Shown: positions 27,011 through 36,739, counted from the first letter of the stretch. The stretch is DNA of 64,000 bases from Candidatus Phycosocius bacilliformis (GCF_003112735.1 NZ_BFBR01000004.1:62001-126000), one strand, 5' to 3'. Notes: a model not told the origin generated them from the letters alone. Made by a program: numbers and translations.

Positions 27011-27844
27011 TCAGCTTAGCTGGGTCAAGGCTAAAGGCTTTGCAGTCCAAGCCTGAGGTCCTGCTGCAATGATCGGCAGTTCAGGAGCACGCCAAGCCTG
27101 GGCACAAGCCACCACATAAGAAACCCCAGCCAAGGCCGCCGCCATGGCGTCAGGGGCCGGTCTTGCCTGCAGCAGATAGCCGAGAAACAATGTCGCCATC
27201 AGGTCGCCAGTCCCCTTTGGCGGATGATCCAAACACGGGTGCGTGGCCAGCCAACGGCTTGCCCCGTCCACGAACAGGCCACCGATCTGATCGTCCACCA
27301 TGACCGATGAAACAAGACCGGGTTTTCCCAGACTGGCTGCAGCCTGCGCGATGGCATCAAGCCCAAGGGGCGAGGTGCCGGTCAGATATCCCAGCTCCCA
27401 CAAATTGGGCGTAAGATAATCGGCGCGCGGCACCAAATGTGTCATCAGCGCCTCGGCAACATCGGGGGCAACATACAGGCCGCCTGGCGCATCACCCATC
27501 ACTGGATCCACCAACACAATCGCACGCGGATTGGCGGCCTTGACCGAATCGATGGCGCGGGCCGCCACACTAATCTGTTCCGGGCTTGCCAAATAATCGG
27601 TCAGCACAGCATCGACCAAAGCAAAAAGGCCGTTGGCAGCAATGCCTTCCAGCATGCCCGCGAACACATCGGCCGGCACCGGCCCGCCACCGGGTGGACC
27701 CCAACCGGGATGGCGGCCCAAAAGTGTGGTCGGCACATGGACCGGATCGATCTGATAAGGACTGACGGCCAATGTCAGACTGGCCAAGGTACCCCCGACC
27801 CGGCTTCCTGCAACATGTGATCCCAATATGAGCAGCAAAGACAT
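27011..27844 (-). CDS. pdxY: Pyridoxal kinase
   Basis: A 277-residue ribokinase-fold enzyme that phosphorylates pyridoxal, salvaging vitamin B6. The catalytic GTGD motif is at about 211-214 (PKGTGDLMAT); LVDPVMGD and LTPNLWELGYLTG are the standard PdxK/PdxY neighbours. Length matches PdxY. It is divergent from the CitE-like gene and followed at 9 bases by the serine hydrolase. Confidence 0.88.
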   Translation of the reverse strand: MSLLLILGSHVAGSRVGGTLASLTLAVSPYQIDPVHVPTTLLGRHPGWGPPGGGPVPADVFAGMLEGIAANGLFALVDAVLTDYLASPEQISVAARAIDSVKAANPRAIVLVDPVMGDAPGGLYVAPDVAEALMTHLVPRADYLTPNLWELGYLTGTSPLGLDAIAQAAASLGKPGLVSSVMVDDQIGGLFVDGASRWLATHPCLDHPPKGTGDLMATLFLGYLLQARPAPDAMAAALAGVSYVVACAQAWRAPELPIIAAGPQAWTAKPLALTQLS

Positions 27845-27912
27845 GCCAGACCCTTTACGCCACCGGCCCGCCTGTGGCTAGAAGAGCCAGATCAGACCGC
27901 GAAAGGCTTATT

Positions 27913-28806
27913 ATGACCGCAGCTCAGGCCCGTCCCCGTCGAAGCGTCCTTTACATGCCCGGTGCCAATAGCAAGGCATTGGAAAAGGCCAAGAGCCTGG
28001 CCGCAGATGCTGTCATCCTCGACCTGGAGGATGCTGTTGCACCTGATGCCAAGAGCGAGGCGCGCGACGCCGTCGTCCAAGCCGTCAAGGCGGGTGGCTA
28101 TGGCAAGCGCGAGGTCATCATCCGCGTCAATAGCCTGACTTCTCCCTGGGGCGCGGCGGACCTTGAAGCTGCCGTCCATGCCGGACCTGATGCCATCTTG
28201 TTTCCGAAAATCTCGTCTGCCGATGAGGTGCGCACTGCCAGCGAGGCGATGGACGCCCTAGGCGCTGCCCCACTGATGGGCTTATGGGCGATGATCGAGA
28301 CCCCACGCGCCATTCTTGAGATCGCGCAGATCGCAGCGGCCAGCACATCGACCCGATTGGCGGGCTTTGTGATGGGAACAAATGATCTGGCCAAAGAGAC
28401 ACGCGCGCGCCAGACCGCCGACCGCGCGCCCTTCCATTTTGCCTTGGCCGCCAGTGTCACCGCCGCCCGCCTCTATCATCTGGCCATCATTGATGGGGTC
28501 TATAATGACATTGCCAATAGCGAGGGCTTTGAGGCGATTTGCTGGCAGGGCGTGGAGTTTGGCTTTGATGGCAAAACCCTGATCCATCCGAGCCAGATTG
28601 AGATTTGCAATCGCGTGTTTGCGCCCGATGCTGCCGAGGTGGCCCATGCGCGGGCCGTGATCGCCGCCTTCAACGACCCGGCCAATGCGGGCAAAGGCGT
28701 GTTGAAGGTCGACGGAAAAATGACCGAACTGCTCCACCGCGACATGGCCGAACAGACGGTGGCCATCGCCGATGCAATCGCGGCCATGTCTTCAGATGGT
28801 ATGTAG
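27913..28806 (+). CDS. HpcH/HpaI aldolase family, CitE-like CoA ester lyase
   Basis: A 297-residue TIM-barrel protein. Motifs: RSVLYMPGANSKALEKA at the N-terminus, LDLEDAV (about 42-48), AMIETPRAI with the Mg-binding glutamate, and GTNDLAKE. These are typical of CitE-like stand-alone lyases, such as malyl-CoA or citramalyl-CoA lyase, which cleave or make beta-hydroxyacyl-CoA esters. No CitF, CitD or Mcl partner genes are adjacent, so it is not part of a citrate lyase complex. The ATG at 27913 is preferred over the longer frame from 27874. Confidence 0.88.
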   Translation: MTAAQARPRRSVLYMPGANSKALEKAKSLAADAVILDLEDAVAPDAKSEARDAVVQAVKAGGYGKREVIIRVNSLTSPWGAADLEAAVHAGPDAILFPKISSADEVRTASEAMDALGAAPLMGLWAMIETPRAILEIAQIAAASTSTRLAGFVMGTNDLAKETRARQTADRAPFHFALAASVTAARLYHLAIIDGVYNDIANSEGFEAICWQGVEFGFDGKTLIHPSQIEICNRVFAPDAAEVAHARAVIAAFNDPANAGKGVLKVDGKMTELLHRDMAEQTVAIADAIAAMSSDGM

Positions 28807-28813
28807 GCGCAAG

Positions 28814-29380
28814 CTAGGTTTTCAAACCCGCAAGCCAGTCGGTGAACTGAGCCGCCAGCGCTGTTGAAAGCTCTGGCACCTGTCGGCGACCGCCCTCGAG
28901 GAGGAAAATCTGAGCGCCACTCAACAGCATGACCCGGGCACCTGAAGCCGCGAGACGGGCTGATTCCACACCCTTGGGCAGGCCTGGGTGTGTGACCTCG
29001 CGCTCCATCCATAGACCACCGGCACCTTCCTCGACAAAGCGCAAATGCGTGGTGACCGATGGCCCCACTCGGACGGCCTGTCCTTCAATCTGCAAGAGGT
29101 CAAACACATGGGTGGTGGCCCGCACTGCCCCCGCAGCGGCCACACGAACAAGCGCGCGGGTCAAGGAGGCGGGCTTGAGGTCGCGGGCAAAATCACTGGT
29201 GCGGACACTGCCCTTAAAGCCAAACCAGACCGCTTCCCCCTCACGCGGCAACAAGTCTGTCAGCGCCGCAGATGAGGCAATCCCCGCATCCGTGTTGGCG
29301 GTCGGGACAGCCTCGGCGCGAGAACAGGCGGCCAGAAAGGCGAAGGGTGCGGATAAAAGCAGGGTGCGACGTTGGATCAT
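28814..29380 (-). CDS. Small lipoprotein of unknown function
   Basis: A 188-residue product. The start MIQRRTLLL at 29380 gives a typical lipoprotein signal with lipobox LAAC; the upstream in-frame start would bury it. The mature part has no motif I recognise. It contains only short hydrophobic patches and is probably periplasmic or anchored to a membrane. It follows the GST gene in the same direction (45 bases apart). Confidence 0.6.
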   Translation of the reverse strand: MIQRRTLLLSAPFAFLAACSRAEAVPTANTDAGIASSAALTDLLPREGEAVWFGFKGSVRTSDFARDLKPASLTRALVRVAAAGAVRATTHVFDLLQIEGQAVRVGPSVTTHLRFVEEGAGGLWMEREVTHPGLPKGVESARLAASGARVMLLSGAQIFLLEGGRRQVPELSTALAAQFTDWLAGLKT

Positions 29381-29425
29381 AGTGGTGATACGCACACCTC
29401 CCGCCAGCGGTTTCACATGCCTGCC

Positions 29426-30094
29426 TTAAGCAATGTCGGTTTCCTCAATCGTCCAACTTTCCATGCGAGCCGCCTGATCCCAAGCCGCAAAGTCCGGGTC
29501 CGCAAAAATGGTCTCGCACCAGGCTTGCAAACGGCTGGAAACTGGCACCTGATAGGTGCGGAACCTTGTGGCAACCGGGGCATAAAAAGCATCCACAATG
29601 GAGCGTTGCCCCAGCACATACGCCCCACCCGGCTGACCTGATGCATCCATCAAGCCACACAAAAGTGCATCAATGCGTGCGACCTGGAACTGCACCGCCT
29701 CGGACCACACATGGCCCGTCTTCACACGCTTCAGATTCATCGGCAGGCCCTGACGCAAAGCGGCAAAGCCCGCATGCATTTCACAAACCGCCGAGCGCGC
29801 CTGTGCCCGCAAGCCCGCATCATGTGGCCAAAGCCCGGCATCGGGGACACGCTCATGGGCCCATTCGCAGATCGACAGCGAATCCCAGATGCGCAAGCCA
29901 TCTTCCAATTCCAACACAGGCACAGTCCCTGATGGACTCACTGCCAGAATGTCAGGATTGGGTCCCAGACCACGCGGGCCGAGCGGCACAATCCTTTCCT
30001 CAAAATCAATCCCGGCCCAGGACAAAGCCAGCCATGGCCGCATCGACCAGCTGGAATAATTCTTGTTGCCAATGGTGAGAACGGGCAAAGCCAT
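29426..30094 (-). CDS. Glutathione S-transferase family protein
   Basis: A 222-residue GST: thioredoxin-like N-terminal domain with LTIGNKNYSSWSMRPWL (the YSSWS start is typical of the YfcF/YghU-like bacterial class), SPSGTVPVLE with the cis-proline, and WDSLSICEWAHE; helical C-terminal domain follows. It conjugates or reduces electrophiles with glutathione. The ATG at 30094 has GGAG 8 bases upstream; an overlapping TTG at 30124 inside ilvA is unlikely. It follows ilvA by 26 bases. Confidence 0.9.
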   Translation of the reverse strand: MALPVLTIGNKNYSSWSMRPWLALSWAGIDFEERIVPLGPRGLGPNPDILAVSPSGTVPVLELEDGLRIWDSLSICEWAHERVPDAGLWPHDAGLRAQARSAVCEMHAGFAALRQGLPMNLKRVKTGHVWSEAVQFQVARIDALLCGLMDASGQPGGAYVLGQRSIVDAFYAPVATRFRTYQVPVSSRLQAWCETIFADPDFAAWDQAARMESWTIEETDIA

Positions 30095-30120
30095 GGCGGC
30101 AACTCCGATCAGGATAAGGG

Positions 30121-31329
30121 TCAAATGGTGCGGGGTGGATAGCCTGCTGCAACCAACGCATCGATGATTTCTTGCGTATGGCGCGAGTCGCGTGTTTCCA
30201 TCAGAATATCGAACTCTGCCCCTTTGGCTGGGACGTCCAATGCCAAGCGGTTGTGGGCCACCTCAAGAATATTGCCACCCAGATCGCCAATCACCTTGGA
30301 AACCACAGCCAACAGACCTGGCCGGTCATCGCCAATGATCCGCAGGCTCACGATCCGCTTTTCGCGCACCAGCGCCCGGGTCAGCACCGAGGCCAATAAG
30401 CGGGAGTCAATGTTACCACCGCACAGCACAATGCCCACTTTCTTGCCGCTAAAGCGCTGGGGATGGGCCAGAAGGGCCGCCAGACCTGCAGCACCTGCGC
30501 CCTCTGCGACCGTCTTTTCGACGTTGCAGAACAATGTGATGGCTTGCTCAAGATCATCCTCATCAACCAGGACGACATCGCGCACCAATTCCTTGACGAT
30601 TTCAAAGCCCAATCGTCCAGCTTGTTTGACCGCGATGCCTTCAGCAATTGTCTGCCCGCCACACAAGGGGCCGGGTTCTTTCCCGGCAAGCTCTGCATGC
30701 ATGGAGGGGAACATGCGGGTTTGCACACCCACCACTTCAATGTCGTTTTTCATGGCCCGCGCGGCCACGGCGATGCCGCTGATCAGGCCGCCCCCGCCAA
30801 TGGGCACGATCAGGGTTTCAAGTTGGGGGGCCTCTTCCAGCATTTCGATGCCGATGGTGCCTTGGCCTGAAATCACGTCGGCATCATCATAGGGATGGAC
30901 GAAGGTCAGGCCTTCGCGATCCTTGAGCTGATAGGCAAAAGTGGTCGCCTCCGACAGGTTTTCCCCGTGCAGCACGACCCGCGCACCATGTTTGCGTGTG
31001 TGCTCTACTTTGGTGAACGGCGTACCCAAAGGCATGACAATGGTGGCCGGAATACCGAGGCGCGCCGCATGATAGGCCACACCTTGGGCGTGATTGCCTG
31101 CCGACATGGCGATCACGCCATTGCGCCGCTCAGCCTCAGTCAACAGCAACAACTTGTTGAGGGCACCGCGCTCTTTAAAGGCGGCGGTGAATTGGAAGTT
31201 CTCGAACTTCACCCACACCTCGGCCCCGGTAATGTCCGACAGCGTCTTCGACATCAGAAGTGGCGTGCGGATAATACGGCCTTCAATGCGGGCAGCAGCC
31301 GCGCGGATGGAATCCAATGTAACGCGCAT
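30121..31329 (-). CDS. ilvA: Threonine ammonia-lyase with ACT domain
   Basis: A 402-residue PLP enzyme that deaminates threonine to 2-oxobutyrate, the entry to isoleucine synthesis or threonine catabolism. The PLP lysine is K52 in FTAAFKERGAL, the phosphate-binding loop is PIGGGGLISG, and SAGNHAQGVA is conserved. Residues from about 325 form one ACT domain (IVSLRIIGDDRPGLLAVV), as in the short IlvA/TdcB-type enzyme common in alphaproteobacteria, rather than the two ACT-like domains of the E. coli biosynthetic form. GST and lipoprotein genes follow it. Confidence 0.94.
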   Translation of the reverse strand: MRVTLDSIRAAAARIEGRIIRTPLLMSKTLSDITGAEVWVKFENFQFTAAFKERGALNKLLLLTEAERRNGVIAMSAGNHAQGVAYHAARLGIPATIVMPLGTPFTKVEHTRKHGARVVLHGENLSEATTFAYQLKDREGLTFVHPYDDADVISGQGTIGIEMLEEAPQLETLIVPIGGGGLISGIAVAARAMKNDIEVVGVQTRMFPSMHAELAGKEPGPLCGGQTIAEGIAVKQAGRLGFEIVKELVRDVVLVDEDDLEQAITLFCNVEKTVAEGAGAAGLAALLAHPQRFSGKKVGIVLCGGNIDSRLLASVLTRALVREKRIVSLRIIGDDRPGLLAVVSKVIGDLGGNILEVAHNRLALDVPAKGAEFDILMETRDSRHTQEIIDALVAAGYPPRTI

Positions 31330-31402
31330 CAGTGAGAAAATCCCTATATTCAGTCCCGTCGGAGCGAAACCTCCGCGTCTTTAGGCCGGACGCCAGCCCG
31401 GA

Positions 31403-33307
31403 TCAATCAGGCTTTGCTCTTTCCGCCAGACGGCGCTCAAAAGCCTCGCGCTCCAACGTCTCTTCGCCCCACTCATCGCCATCGCTTTTGCCGACCAAGG
31501 CGATCATGTCACGTTTCAGCAATTCTTCTTCCAGTGCGGTACGGTCGCGCACAATGCGCTGGTAATCGGCGAACTCAACCCGCTGCCAATCCTCAAACAT
31601 GGCGAGAAGCGCGCGTTCATCATAGCGGGTGAAAATCATCCCGGCCCGCTCAGCCGCAAAGGCGGGCTTGCCCATCAGTTTGAGAGACTTCACCCCCAAG
31701 CGCACAGCCGCGGCAAATGTCTCCCGTTCCAGACCGTCCACCTGGGCAGCCATGAGTTGATAGGCGTGGCGACGATCGATGGCGCGGGCAAGGATTTTGA
31801 GATTGGGGAAAGCCTCACGCGCGGTCTTGACCAATTCCAAGGCCTTTTCATCATCATCAATCGCCACAATCAGCAAGCGCGCCTCAGCGGCACCGGCCAA
31901 ACGCAACAAATCCAACCGCGTGGCGTCGCCATAATTCACTTTACGGCCAAAGCCGCGCAGCACATCAACCTGGTCGGCATCATGATCCAGCACGCTGATC
32001 TTATAGCCATAGGTCGACAACATACGGCCGACGATTTGCCCGAACCGGCCATAGCCCGCCACAATGATATCGTGATGACCTTCCTCGACCTCTGGTGCCC
32101 GATCTTCGCCGGGGCTGGTCTCAAACCGGCGCATCGCCCAGTCGCCCGCCATGAGAAGCAAGGGGGTGAGCGCCATGGATAAAGCCACTGCCACCACCAG
32201 CGGTGCGGTCACGCTGGCAGGGATCACCCCGGCCCCTTGGGCAAAGGCAAACAAAACAAAAGCAAATTCTCCACCTTGGGCAAGACCCAAGCCAATCAGG
32301 GCGGCTTCCCCCTTTTTGCGGCCAAAGGCGCGCGCGATGACATAAAGCGTCACTGCTTTGACAAGGATCAGGCCGACAACCAGCCCGAGGATTAGAAAAG
32401 GCTGGGCGACCAGCAGCGCGAAATTGATGCCCGCGCCAACCGATATGAAAAACAGGCCCAGAAGAAGGCCCCGAAATGGGTCAATATCGCTTTCAATCTG
32501 GTGGCGGAACTCACTGTCGGCCAAAACAACCCCAGCCACAAACGCCCCCAATGCCGGACTGATACCGACAAATTGCATCAACAATGCCACCCCAACGACC
32601 AGCAACAAGGCAAAAGCGGTGAGGATTTCATGCAGGCCTGAGGCGGCCACCCAGCGGAACATCGGGCGCAACAGGACTCTTCCGGCCAGCACAATCGCAC
32701 CGACCGCCAGAACCACAGCAATGCCCTGCGCCCAGCCGGGATAGCCCGCCAACGCCCCGGCCTTGGCCGCAGCCCCATCTGCCACCTGCAATGTGGCCAA
32801 GAAGGGGAAAAGTGCCAGCATCGGGATGATGGCAATGTCCTGGAACAACAGGACGGCGAAAGTCGTGCGCCCCGCCTCAGTCCCCGCAATCCCCTTTTCG
32901 CGCAGCGATTGCAGGACGATGGCCGTTGAGGAGAGCGACAAGGTAAGCCCGACGGCCAAAGCCACTTGCCAGCTCAAGCCCAGTGCCATGCCGATGGCTG
33001 TGGCGATCGCCCCGGTTCCCACGACTTGCAGGCCACCCATGCCAACAATGGCCGTCCGCAAACGCCACAACAGGGCCGGCTGCAATTCCAATCCGATGAG
33101 GAACAGCATGATGACGACACCGAATTCAGCGGTGTGCATAACATTCTCAGGATCGCCGACCAGATTGAGCACATAAGGTCCGATCAAGGCCCCAGCGATG
33201 AGATAACCCAGCACCGAGCCCAATCCCAATCGCTTGGCCACCGGTACGGAAACGACGGTCGCCGTCAGATAGACAAAGGCGGATTCCAGAAGATTGGCTT
33301 CAGCCAT
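31403..33307 (-). CDS. Monovalent cation:proton antiporter, KefB/KefC type (CPA2)
   Basis: A 634-residue protein: about twelve membrane segments (residues 5-385) with LTLSLSSTAIVLQSL and ALLLVVGVALLMQFVGISPALGAFVAGVVLADSE-like CPA2 features, then a TrkA-N Rossmann domain opening DIIVAGYGRFGQIVGRML near residue 407, and an acidic/basic C-terminal tail. KefC-type proteins exchange potassium for protons, gated by glutathione conjugates. The preceding gene encodes a KefF-like quinone reductase overlapping by 8 bases, supporting a real Kef system. Confidence 0.9.
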   Translation of the reverse strand: MAEANLLESAFVYLTATVVSVPVAKRLGLGSVLGYLIAGALIGPYVLNLVGDPENVMHTAEFGVVIMLFLIGLELQPALLWRLRTAIVGMGGLQVVGTGAIATAIGMALGLSWQVALAVGLTLSLSSTAIVLQSLREKGIAGTEAGRTTFAVLLFQDIAIIPMLALFPFLATLQVADGAAAKAGALAGYPGWAQGIAVVLAVGAIVLAGRVLLRPMFRWVAASGLHEILTAFALLLVVGVALLMQFVGISPALGAFVAGVVLADSEFRHQIESDIDPFRGLLLGLFFISVGAGINFALLVAQPFLILGLVVGLILVKAVTLYVIARAFGRKKGEAALIGLGLAQGGEFAFVLFAFAQGAGVIPASVTAPLVVAVALSMALTPLLLMAGDWAMRRFETSPGEDRAPEVEEGHHDIIVAGYGRFGQIVGRMLSTYGYKISVLDHDADQVDVLRGFGRKVNYGDATRLDLLRLAGAAEARLLIVAIDDDEKALELVKTAREAFPNLKILARAIDRRHAYQLMAAQVDGLERETFAAAVRLGVKSLKLMGKPAFAAERAGMIFTRYDERALLAMFEDWQRVEFADYQRIVRDRTALEEELLKRDMIALVGKSDGDEWGEETLEREAFERRLAERAKPD

Positions 33308-33821
33308 GGATCAGCCCCTCCAGCATGGCGGCGAAATCATGGGCCGCATCGGCTAATGCGTCGGGTGTCATTTGGCGGCTGGAATGGACCACAAATGGCG
33401 GCTGCCAGCGGCATTGGCACAAATGGGCCGTGGCCTCAAATGGGCGCAAAAGCTCCTCCATCGTGAAGCGGTTAGAGCCTTCAGGGCCATAAGTGTGGGC
33501 GGCACTGCCGGTGGTGACCGCTTGGGTCCAGGTTTTGCCCGCCATTGCTGTCCCGCCCTCGCCATAGGCCCAGCCATAATCCAGCACGACATCCAGCCAT
33601 TCCTTGATCAAGGGGGGGGCCGAATACCAGAAGAAAGGATGCATCAGCACGATGTGATCATGGTCCAAAAGCAGGCGCTGTTCGGCCTCCACATCAATCA
33701 GAAAGTCCGCATAAGTCTCATAGAGGTCATGAATTGTGACGTGATCCATCCGCTCTGCCACTGCCCGCAGTGCCCGATTGGCACGCGAGCGCAGATAGGA
33801 GGGATGGGCGAAAATGATCAT
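33300..33821 (-). CDS. KefF-like NAD(P)H oxidoreductase, antiporter regulatory subunit
   Basis: A 173-residue flavodoxin-like quinone reductase. MIIFAHPSYLRSRANRAL is the N-terminal FMN-site motif of the KefF/MdaB family; MHPFFWYSAPPLIKEWLDVVL and GSAAHTYGPEG are also typical. It is the cytosolic subunit that activates KefC. The ATG at 33821 opens directly with the family start, whereas the longer frame has unrelated sequence. Its stop overlaps the kefC start by 8 bases. Confidence 0.88.
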   Translation of the reverse strand: MIIFAHPSYLRSRANRALRAVAERMDHVTIHDLYETYADFLIDVEAEQRLLLDHDHIVLMHPFFWYSAPPLIKEWLDVVLDYGWAYGEGGTAMAGKTWTQAVTTGSAAHTYGPEGSNRFTMEELLRPFEATAHLCQCRWQPPFVVHSSRQMTPDALADAAHDFAAMLEGLIHG

Positions 33822-34040
33822 AACAGATGCTGGCACGAGTCTGGATAACCTCTTTCCTTCAGACCGGAACAAGGTCGCGCTTGCGATCTGATGCCAATCA
33901 TTCACCCAAATGATCCCCAGCTTATCCGGCCAAAGGGCTCGGTGGCAATGGGGCGGATGGACGGCAGCCCACCCTGTGGCATCTTGCTTCAGACGGCACA
34001 AACCCTTATCGATACCGGCGAGTATAGGCGCGGAACAGCT

Positions 34041-34496
34041 ATGTTGGTGCACGTCAGTCAGGAAAGTCCCGCACAGACACAGGCGCGCTTAGCCATGGTA
34101 CTGGCTCAGGCCAGATGGTGGGTCGCGCCGCAGCTCTACCGATTTGAAGAATTTCCCGATACCGAGTTCGCACATCGGATCAATCATCAGGCGCTGGCTT
34201 TGGTACGCGATGGCCATGTCTGGTCTCAATTGGTGCCCTGCGGCGACGGCCAGCAAGATGACGCTTTCACCATCTTCAGCTTTCACTTCCCCGAAGGTCT
34301 CGACAATAGCGGCTTCGTCGGCTGGCTGGCGAGCTTGATCAAACAGCAGGTCGGCACAGGTGTTTTGGTCATATGTGGCCAGAACCGGGCGGCAGGTGGC
34401 ATATATGATTATTGGGCTTGCCCGCCGCAGTGCCGTGACGCGGTCTTGGATCTGATCACGCGCCTTCGGCTTGCCCATGTCGCGGGGGAGGCATGA
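34041..34496 (+). CDS. DUF6196-like protein
   Basis: A 151-residue soluble protein with LVHVSQESPAQTQARL at the N-terminus and a well-conserved core FSFHFPEGLDNSGFVGWLAS, followed by GQNRAAGGIYDYW. I recall this pattern from an uncharacterised alphaproteobacterial family (DUF6196); the name should be checked. The ATG at 34041 has GGAA 5 bases upstream and begins the conserved part. It is followed at 1 base by the DUF3667 gene. Function unknown. Confidence 0.6.
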   Translation: MLVHVSQESPAQTQARLAMVLAQARWWVAPQLYRFEEFPDTEFAHRINHQALALVRDGHVWSQLVPCGDGQQDDAFTIFSFHFPEGLDNSGFVGWLASLIKQQVGTGVLVICGQNRAAGGIYDYWACPPQCRDAVLDLITRLRLAHVAGEA

Positions 34497-34497
34497 C

Positions 34498-35763
34498 ATG
34501 ACTGGATCAACTCCCGCTACAGCTCCACCCGCGACCTGTCAGAATTGCGGGCGGGTCCTGATGGGCAGCCACTGCCACGGCTGTGGTCAGGCCGCCGATG
34601 TCCACCGCTCCTTTGCCAAGGAGATGATTGCGATCCTGCGCAGCATGATCAACGTCGACTCCCGCGCGCTGCGCACCATTGTCAGTCTGGTCTTCCGGCC
34701 CGGCAAGCTCACGCGGGACTTTGTCTATGGCAAGCGGGTAGGGCTCTTACCGCCTTTTACCCTTTTCATCACGTCGGTCTTTTTCCTCTTCACCTTCTTC
34801 AACCTATTCGTGGGGCCGACCTATTTTGCTCAGAAGCAATATTCCAAGGCAGAGCTGCTGGTTGAAGCCGAAGACTCCCTCCAAGATGCGCTGGAAATGC
34901 AGGGAGAGACCCTCGAGCGCTTGCAGCAATTGAGGAAAAACACAGCGCAAGATCAAACCCCTGCGGCAGAGCACCGCCTCATGCACTTCAACAAGGACAT
35001 GCAGTCAGATCAGGCACGCGTCGATCGCGCGCGCCAACGTCTGGCTCTCGTACAGGCTTTGCCGGACGGCAAGCTGGTTGGCACTGGTGATCCATTCGGC
35101 ATGTCCTATTCCTACAAGGGTGAGAGCCTGCTGGGCGGAGACGCACAAGATCTTCTGTTTGAAATCGATGCGGTCGCCGATAACTCAGCCGACCCCATCG
35201 TCGAGCAGCGCGTCGATCTGGCGCGCAAGTTTGTTAGGATCGCCATGGCCACCGGCCAACATGGGACGATTTGGGACAAGGTCACCCAGATCGTAACTTT
35301 GTTTGCGCCCCATGGCTTTACGGCAACCACACCGTGGCCGGCCCTGAATGAACGCATGACACCCAATCTCAAGGACCCGGCAGTCTTCGTCCATAAATTT
35401 GCGTCCTCCGCACAGAATTTTGCCATCCTCATTGTGCCGGCCAGCCTACCCTTCATTTGCCTTCTGCTGGCTTGGAAGCGCGAAGCAAGACTCTATGATC
35501 ACGTGGTCTTTACCCTCTATGCATCTGCCTTTTTGGTCCTGGCCTTCATCTGCTTTGCCATTTTGGCCCATTGGATCGCCTGGGCTGACCTTCTGGACTA
35601 TATGATCATTGCCTATGTGGTGCATTTATTTGTCCATTTGAAAGGGGCCTATCAGTTGCGATTTGGCACTGCATTGGGTCTGACAGGCGTGTTTGGGATC
35701 TTCTTTGCGCCAATTGCGATTTTGCTCTTCTTTTCCGGTGTTGTCTTCTTCACTGCCATCTAG
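34498..35763 (+). CDS. DUF3667 domain membrane protein
   Basis: A 421-residue protein. A short zinc-ribbon-like motif CxxC...CxxC (CQNCGRVLMGSHCHGCG, about 15-31) is followed by a DUF3667-type segment RTIVSLVFRPGKLTRDFVYGKRVGLLPPF and a first membrane helix (about 88-105), a long soluble acidic/coiled region (about 110-290), then four helices near the C-terminus. The ATG has GGGGGAGG 6 bases upstream, 1 base after the DUF6196-like stop. Members sit in the inner membrane; no function is known. Confidence 0.78.
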   Translation: MTGSTPATAPPATCQNCGRVLMGSHCHGCGQAADVHRSFAKEMIAILRSMINVDSRALRTIVSLVFRPGKLTRDFVYGKRVGLLPPFTLFITSVFFLFTFFNLFVGPTYFAQKQYSKAELLVEAEDSLQDALEMQGETLERLQQLRKNTAQDQTPAAEHRLMHFNKDMQSDQARVDRARQRLALVQALPDGKLVGTGDPFGMSYSYKGESLLGGDAQDLLFEIDAVADNSADPIVEQRVDLARKFVRIAMATGQHGTIWDKVTQIVTLFAPHGFTATTPWPALNERMTPNLKDPAVFVHKFASSAQNFAILIVPASLPFICLLLAWKREARLYDHVVFTLYASAFLVLAFICFAILAHWIAWADLLDYMIIAYVVHLFVHLKGAYQLRFGTALGLTGVFGIFFAPIAILLFFSGVVFFTAI

Positions 35764-35845
35764 GCGTCAGGCAGCCGCCCATCATGAAAATACAGGTTTA
35801 AGCCTGCTGTGGCGGCCTGTGTTGCCCTAAACCCAACACCCCCAG

Positions 35846-35869
35846 CCCCGCTTGAACATCAAAGCGGGG
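35846..35869. terminator. Stem-loop between convergent genes
   Basis: CCCCGCTT pairs with AAGCGGGG around an eight-base loop, between the convergent DUF3667 gene and the 35.9-36.5 kb gene. There is no T run, so termination is only suggested. Confidence 0.4.
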
Positions 35870-35875
35870 TCACAG

Positions 35876-36547
35876 CTATAACAAGGTGATCATCGGTACT
35901 GGCCAGCGGCGCGGCGGGGGTAAGGGCGGGGGACGACTTCGGCTTTTCTGGGTGATCTGAAAACCCATGGCATCGAAGGTGGCGCTGATTTCATGGCCGC
36001 GTCGGGCCATGATGCGGGGGCGCTCTTCAGGGGCGAGCATGGGGCCGGGACGGCGGCGGGCGAGGGAGTAGGCCAAGCGTTTGGCCTTGGCCTCGGGGTC
36101 GGCTGCGATGGCCTGCAGCAAGTCCAAGCGCCGCAACCAGTGGCCGATGGGTACAGGGGCGGGGGCAAAGTTAAAGGGCCGGGCTTGGCCTGTGACAGCA
36201 GCAGATAGCGCCTCAAACCGCTGCGCGAGCGTGTCAGGATGGGGCAGAAACGGGGCCGGAAACACCCGAAAGCCTGGCGTGCGAACAGAAGGCTTGCGCG
36301 CCTTCTTGCGGCGCAGGTTTTCAACCTGCGGCTTGGCGATCAATTCATGCTCCAGATCAAGCGCCATCAGGATCAATATCCGGCGCAAGAAGGCCTCAAG
36401 CGCCCGCACACCCGCCCGCAGACGGGCCGCCACCGCCTTGCGCACAAAGTGCGGCCGTTCCCACAAATTATCCTTTGCCAAGACATGGCTATGCAGCCGC
36501 AAGGCCAGGGACAGCACAAAGGCAAAGGGGGCAAGTGAGAAGGCCAT
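35876..36547 (-). CDS. Conserved hypothetical protein with basic, proline-rich C-terminus
   Basis: A 223-residue product beginning MAFSLAPFAFVLSLAL at 36547. A longer in-frame start at 36850 must be rejected, because the extra residues are translated palindromic repeat DNA. The N-terminal hydrophobic segment is followed by an Arg/Lys-rich region (RRILILMALDLEHEL, LRRKKARKPS), a region with LRRLDLLQAIAADPEAKAKRLAYSLARRRPG, and a C-terminal run of proline and arginine. I do not recognise the family; the pattern is reminiscent of a DNA- or membrane-associated protein. It borders the repeat island. Confidence 0.55.
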   Translation of the reverse strand: MAFSLAPFAFVLSLALRLHSHVLAKDNLWERPHFVRKAVAARLRAGVRALEAFLRRILILMALDLEHELIAKPQVENLRRKKARKPSVRTPGFRVFPAPFLPHPDTLAQRFEALSAAVTGQARPFNFAPAPVPIGHWLRRLDLLQAIAADPEAKAKRLAYSLARRRPGPMLAPEERPRIMARRGHEISATFDAMGFQITQKSRSRPPPLPPPRRWPVPMITLL

Positions 36548-36617
36548 GACACTATCATGGCGGGGGAAGCTATGCTGTGGGATAGATTGGGATGGCCCCC
36601 CCCACCCACACCACGTT

Positions 36618-36707
36618 GTCATCCCGGACGGCGAAGCCGATCCGGGACCTTGTGGTGCACATGCGCGAGCAGGTCCCCGCTCTGCGCTGCGCTCCGGCGG
36701 GGATGAC
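36618..36707. repeat. Palindromic ~90-bp element, copy 1
   Basis: Begins GTCATCCCGGA and ends GGGGATGAC, so its ends are inverted repeats. The left arm folds into TCCCGGA-CGGC-GAA-GCCG-A-TCCGGGA; the right arm has a CCCCGC/GCGGGG stem. Six related copies lie between 36.6 and 37.9 kb. Confidence 0.85.
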
Positions 36708-36739
36708 ATCGTTAAAAAAGTTAAATTATACATAGCGGT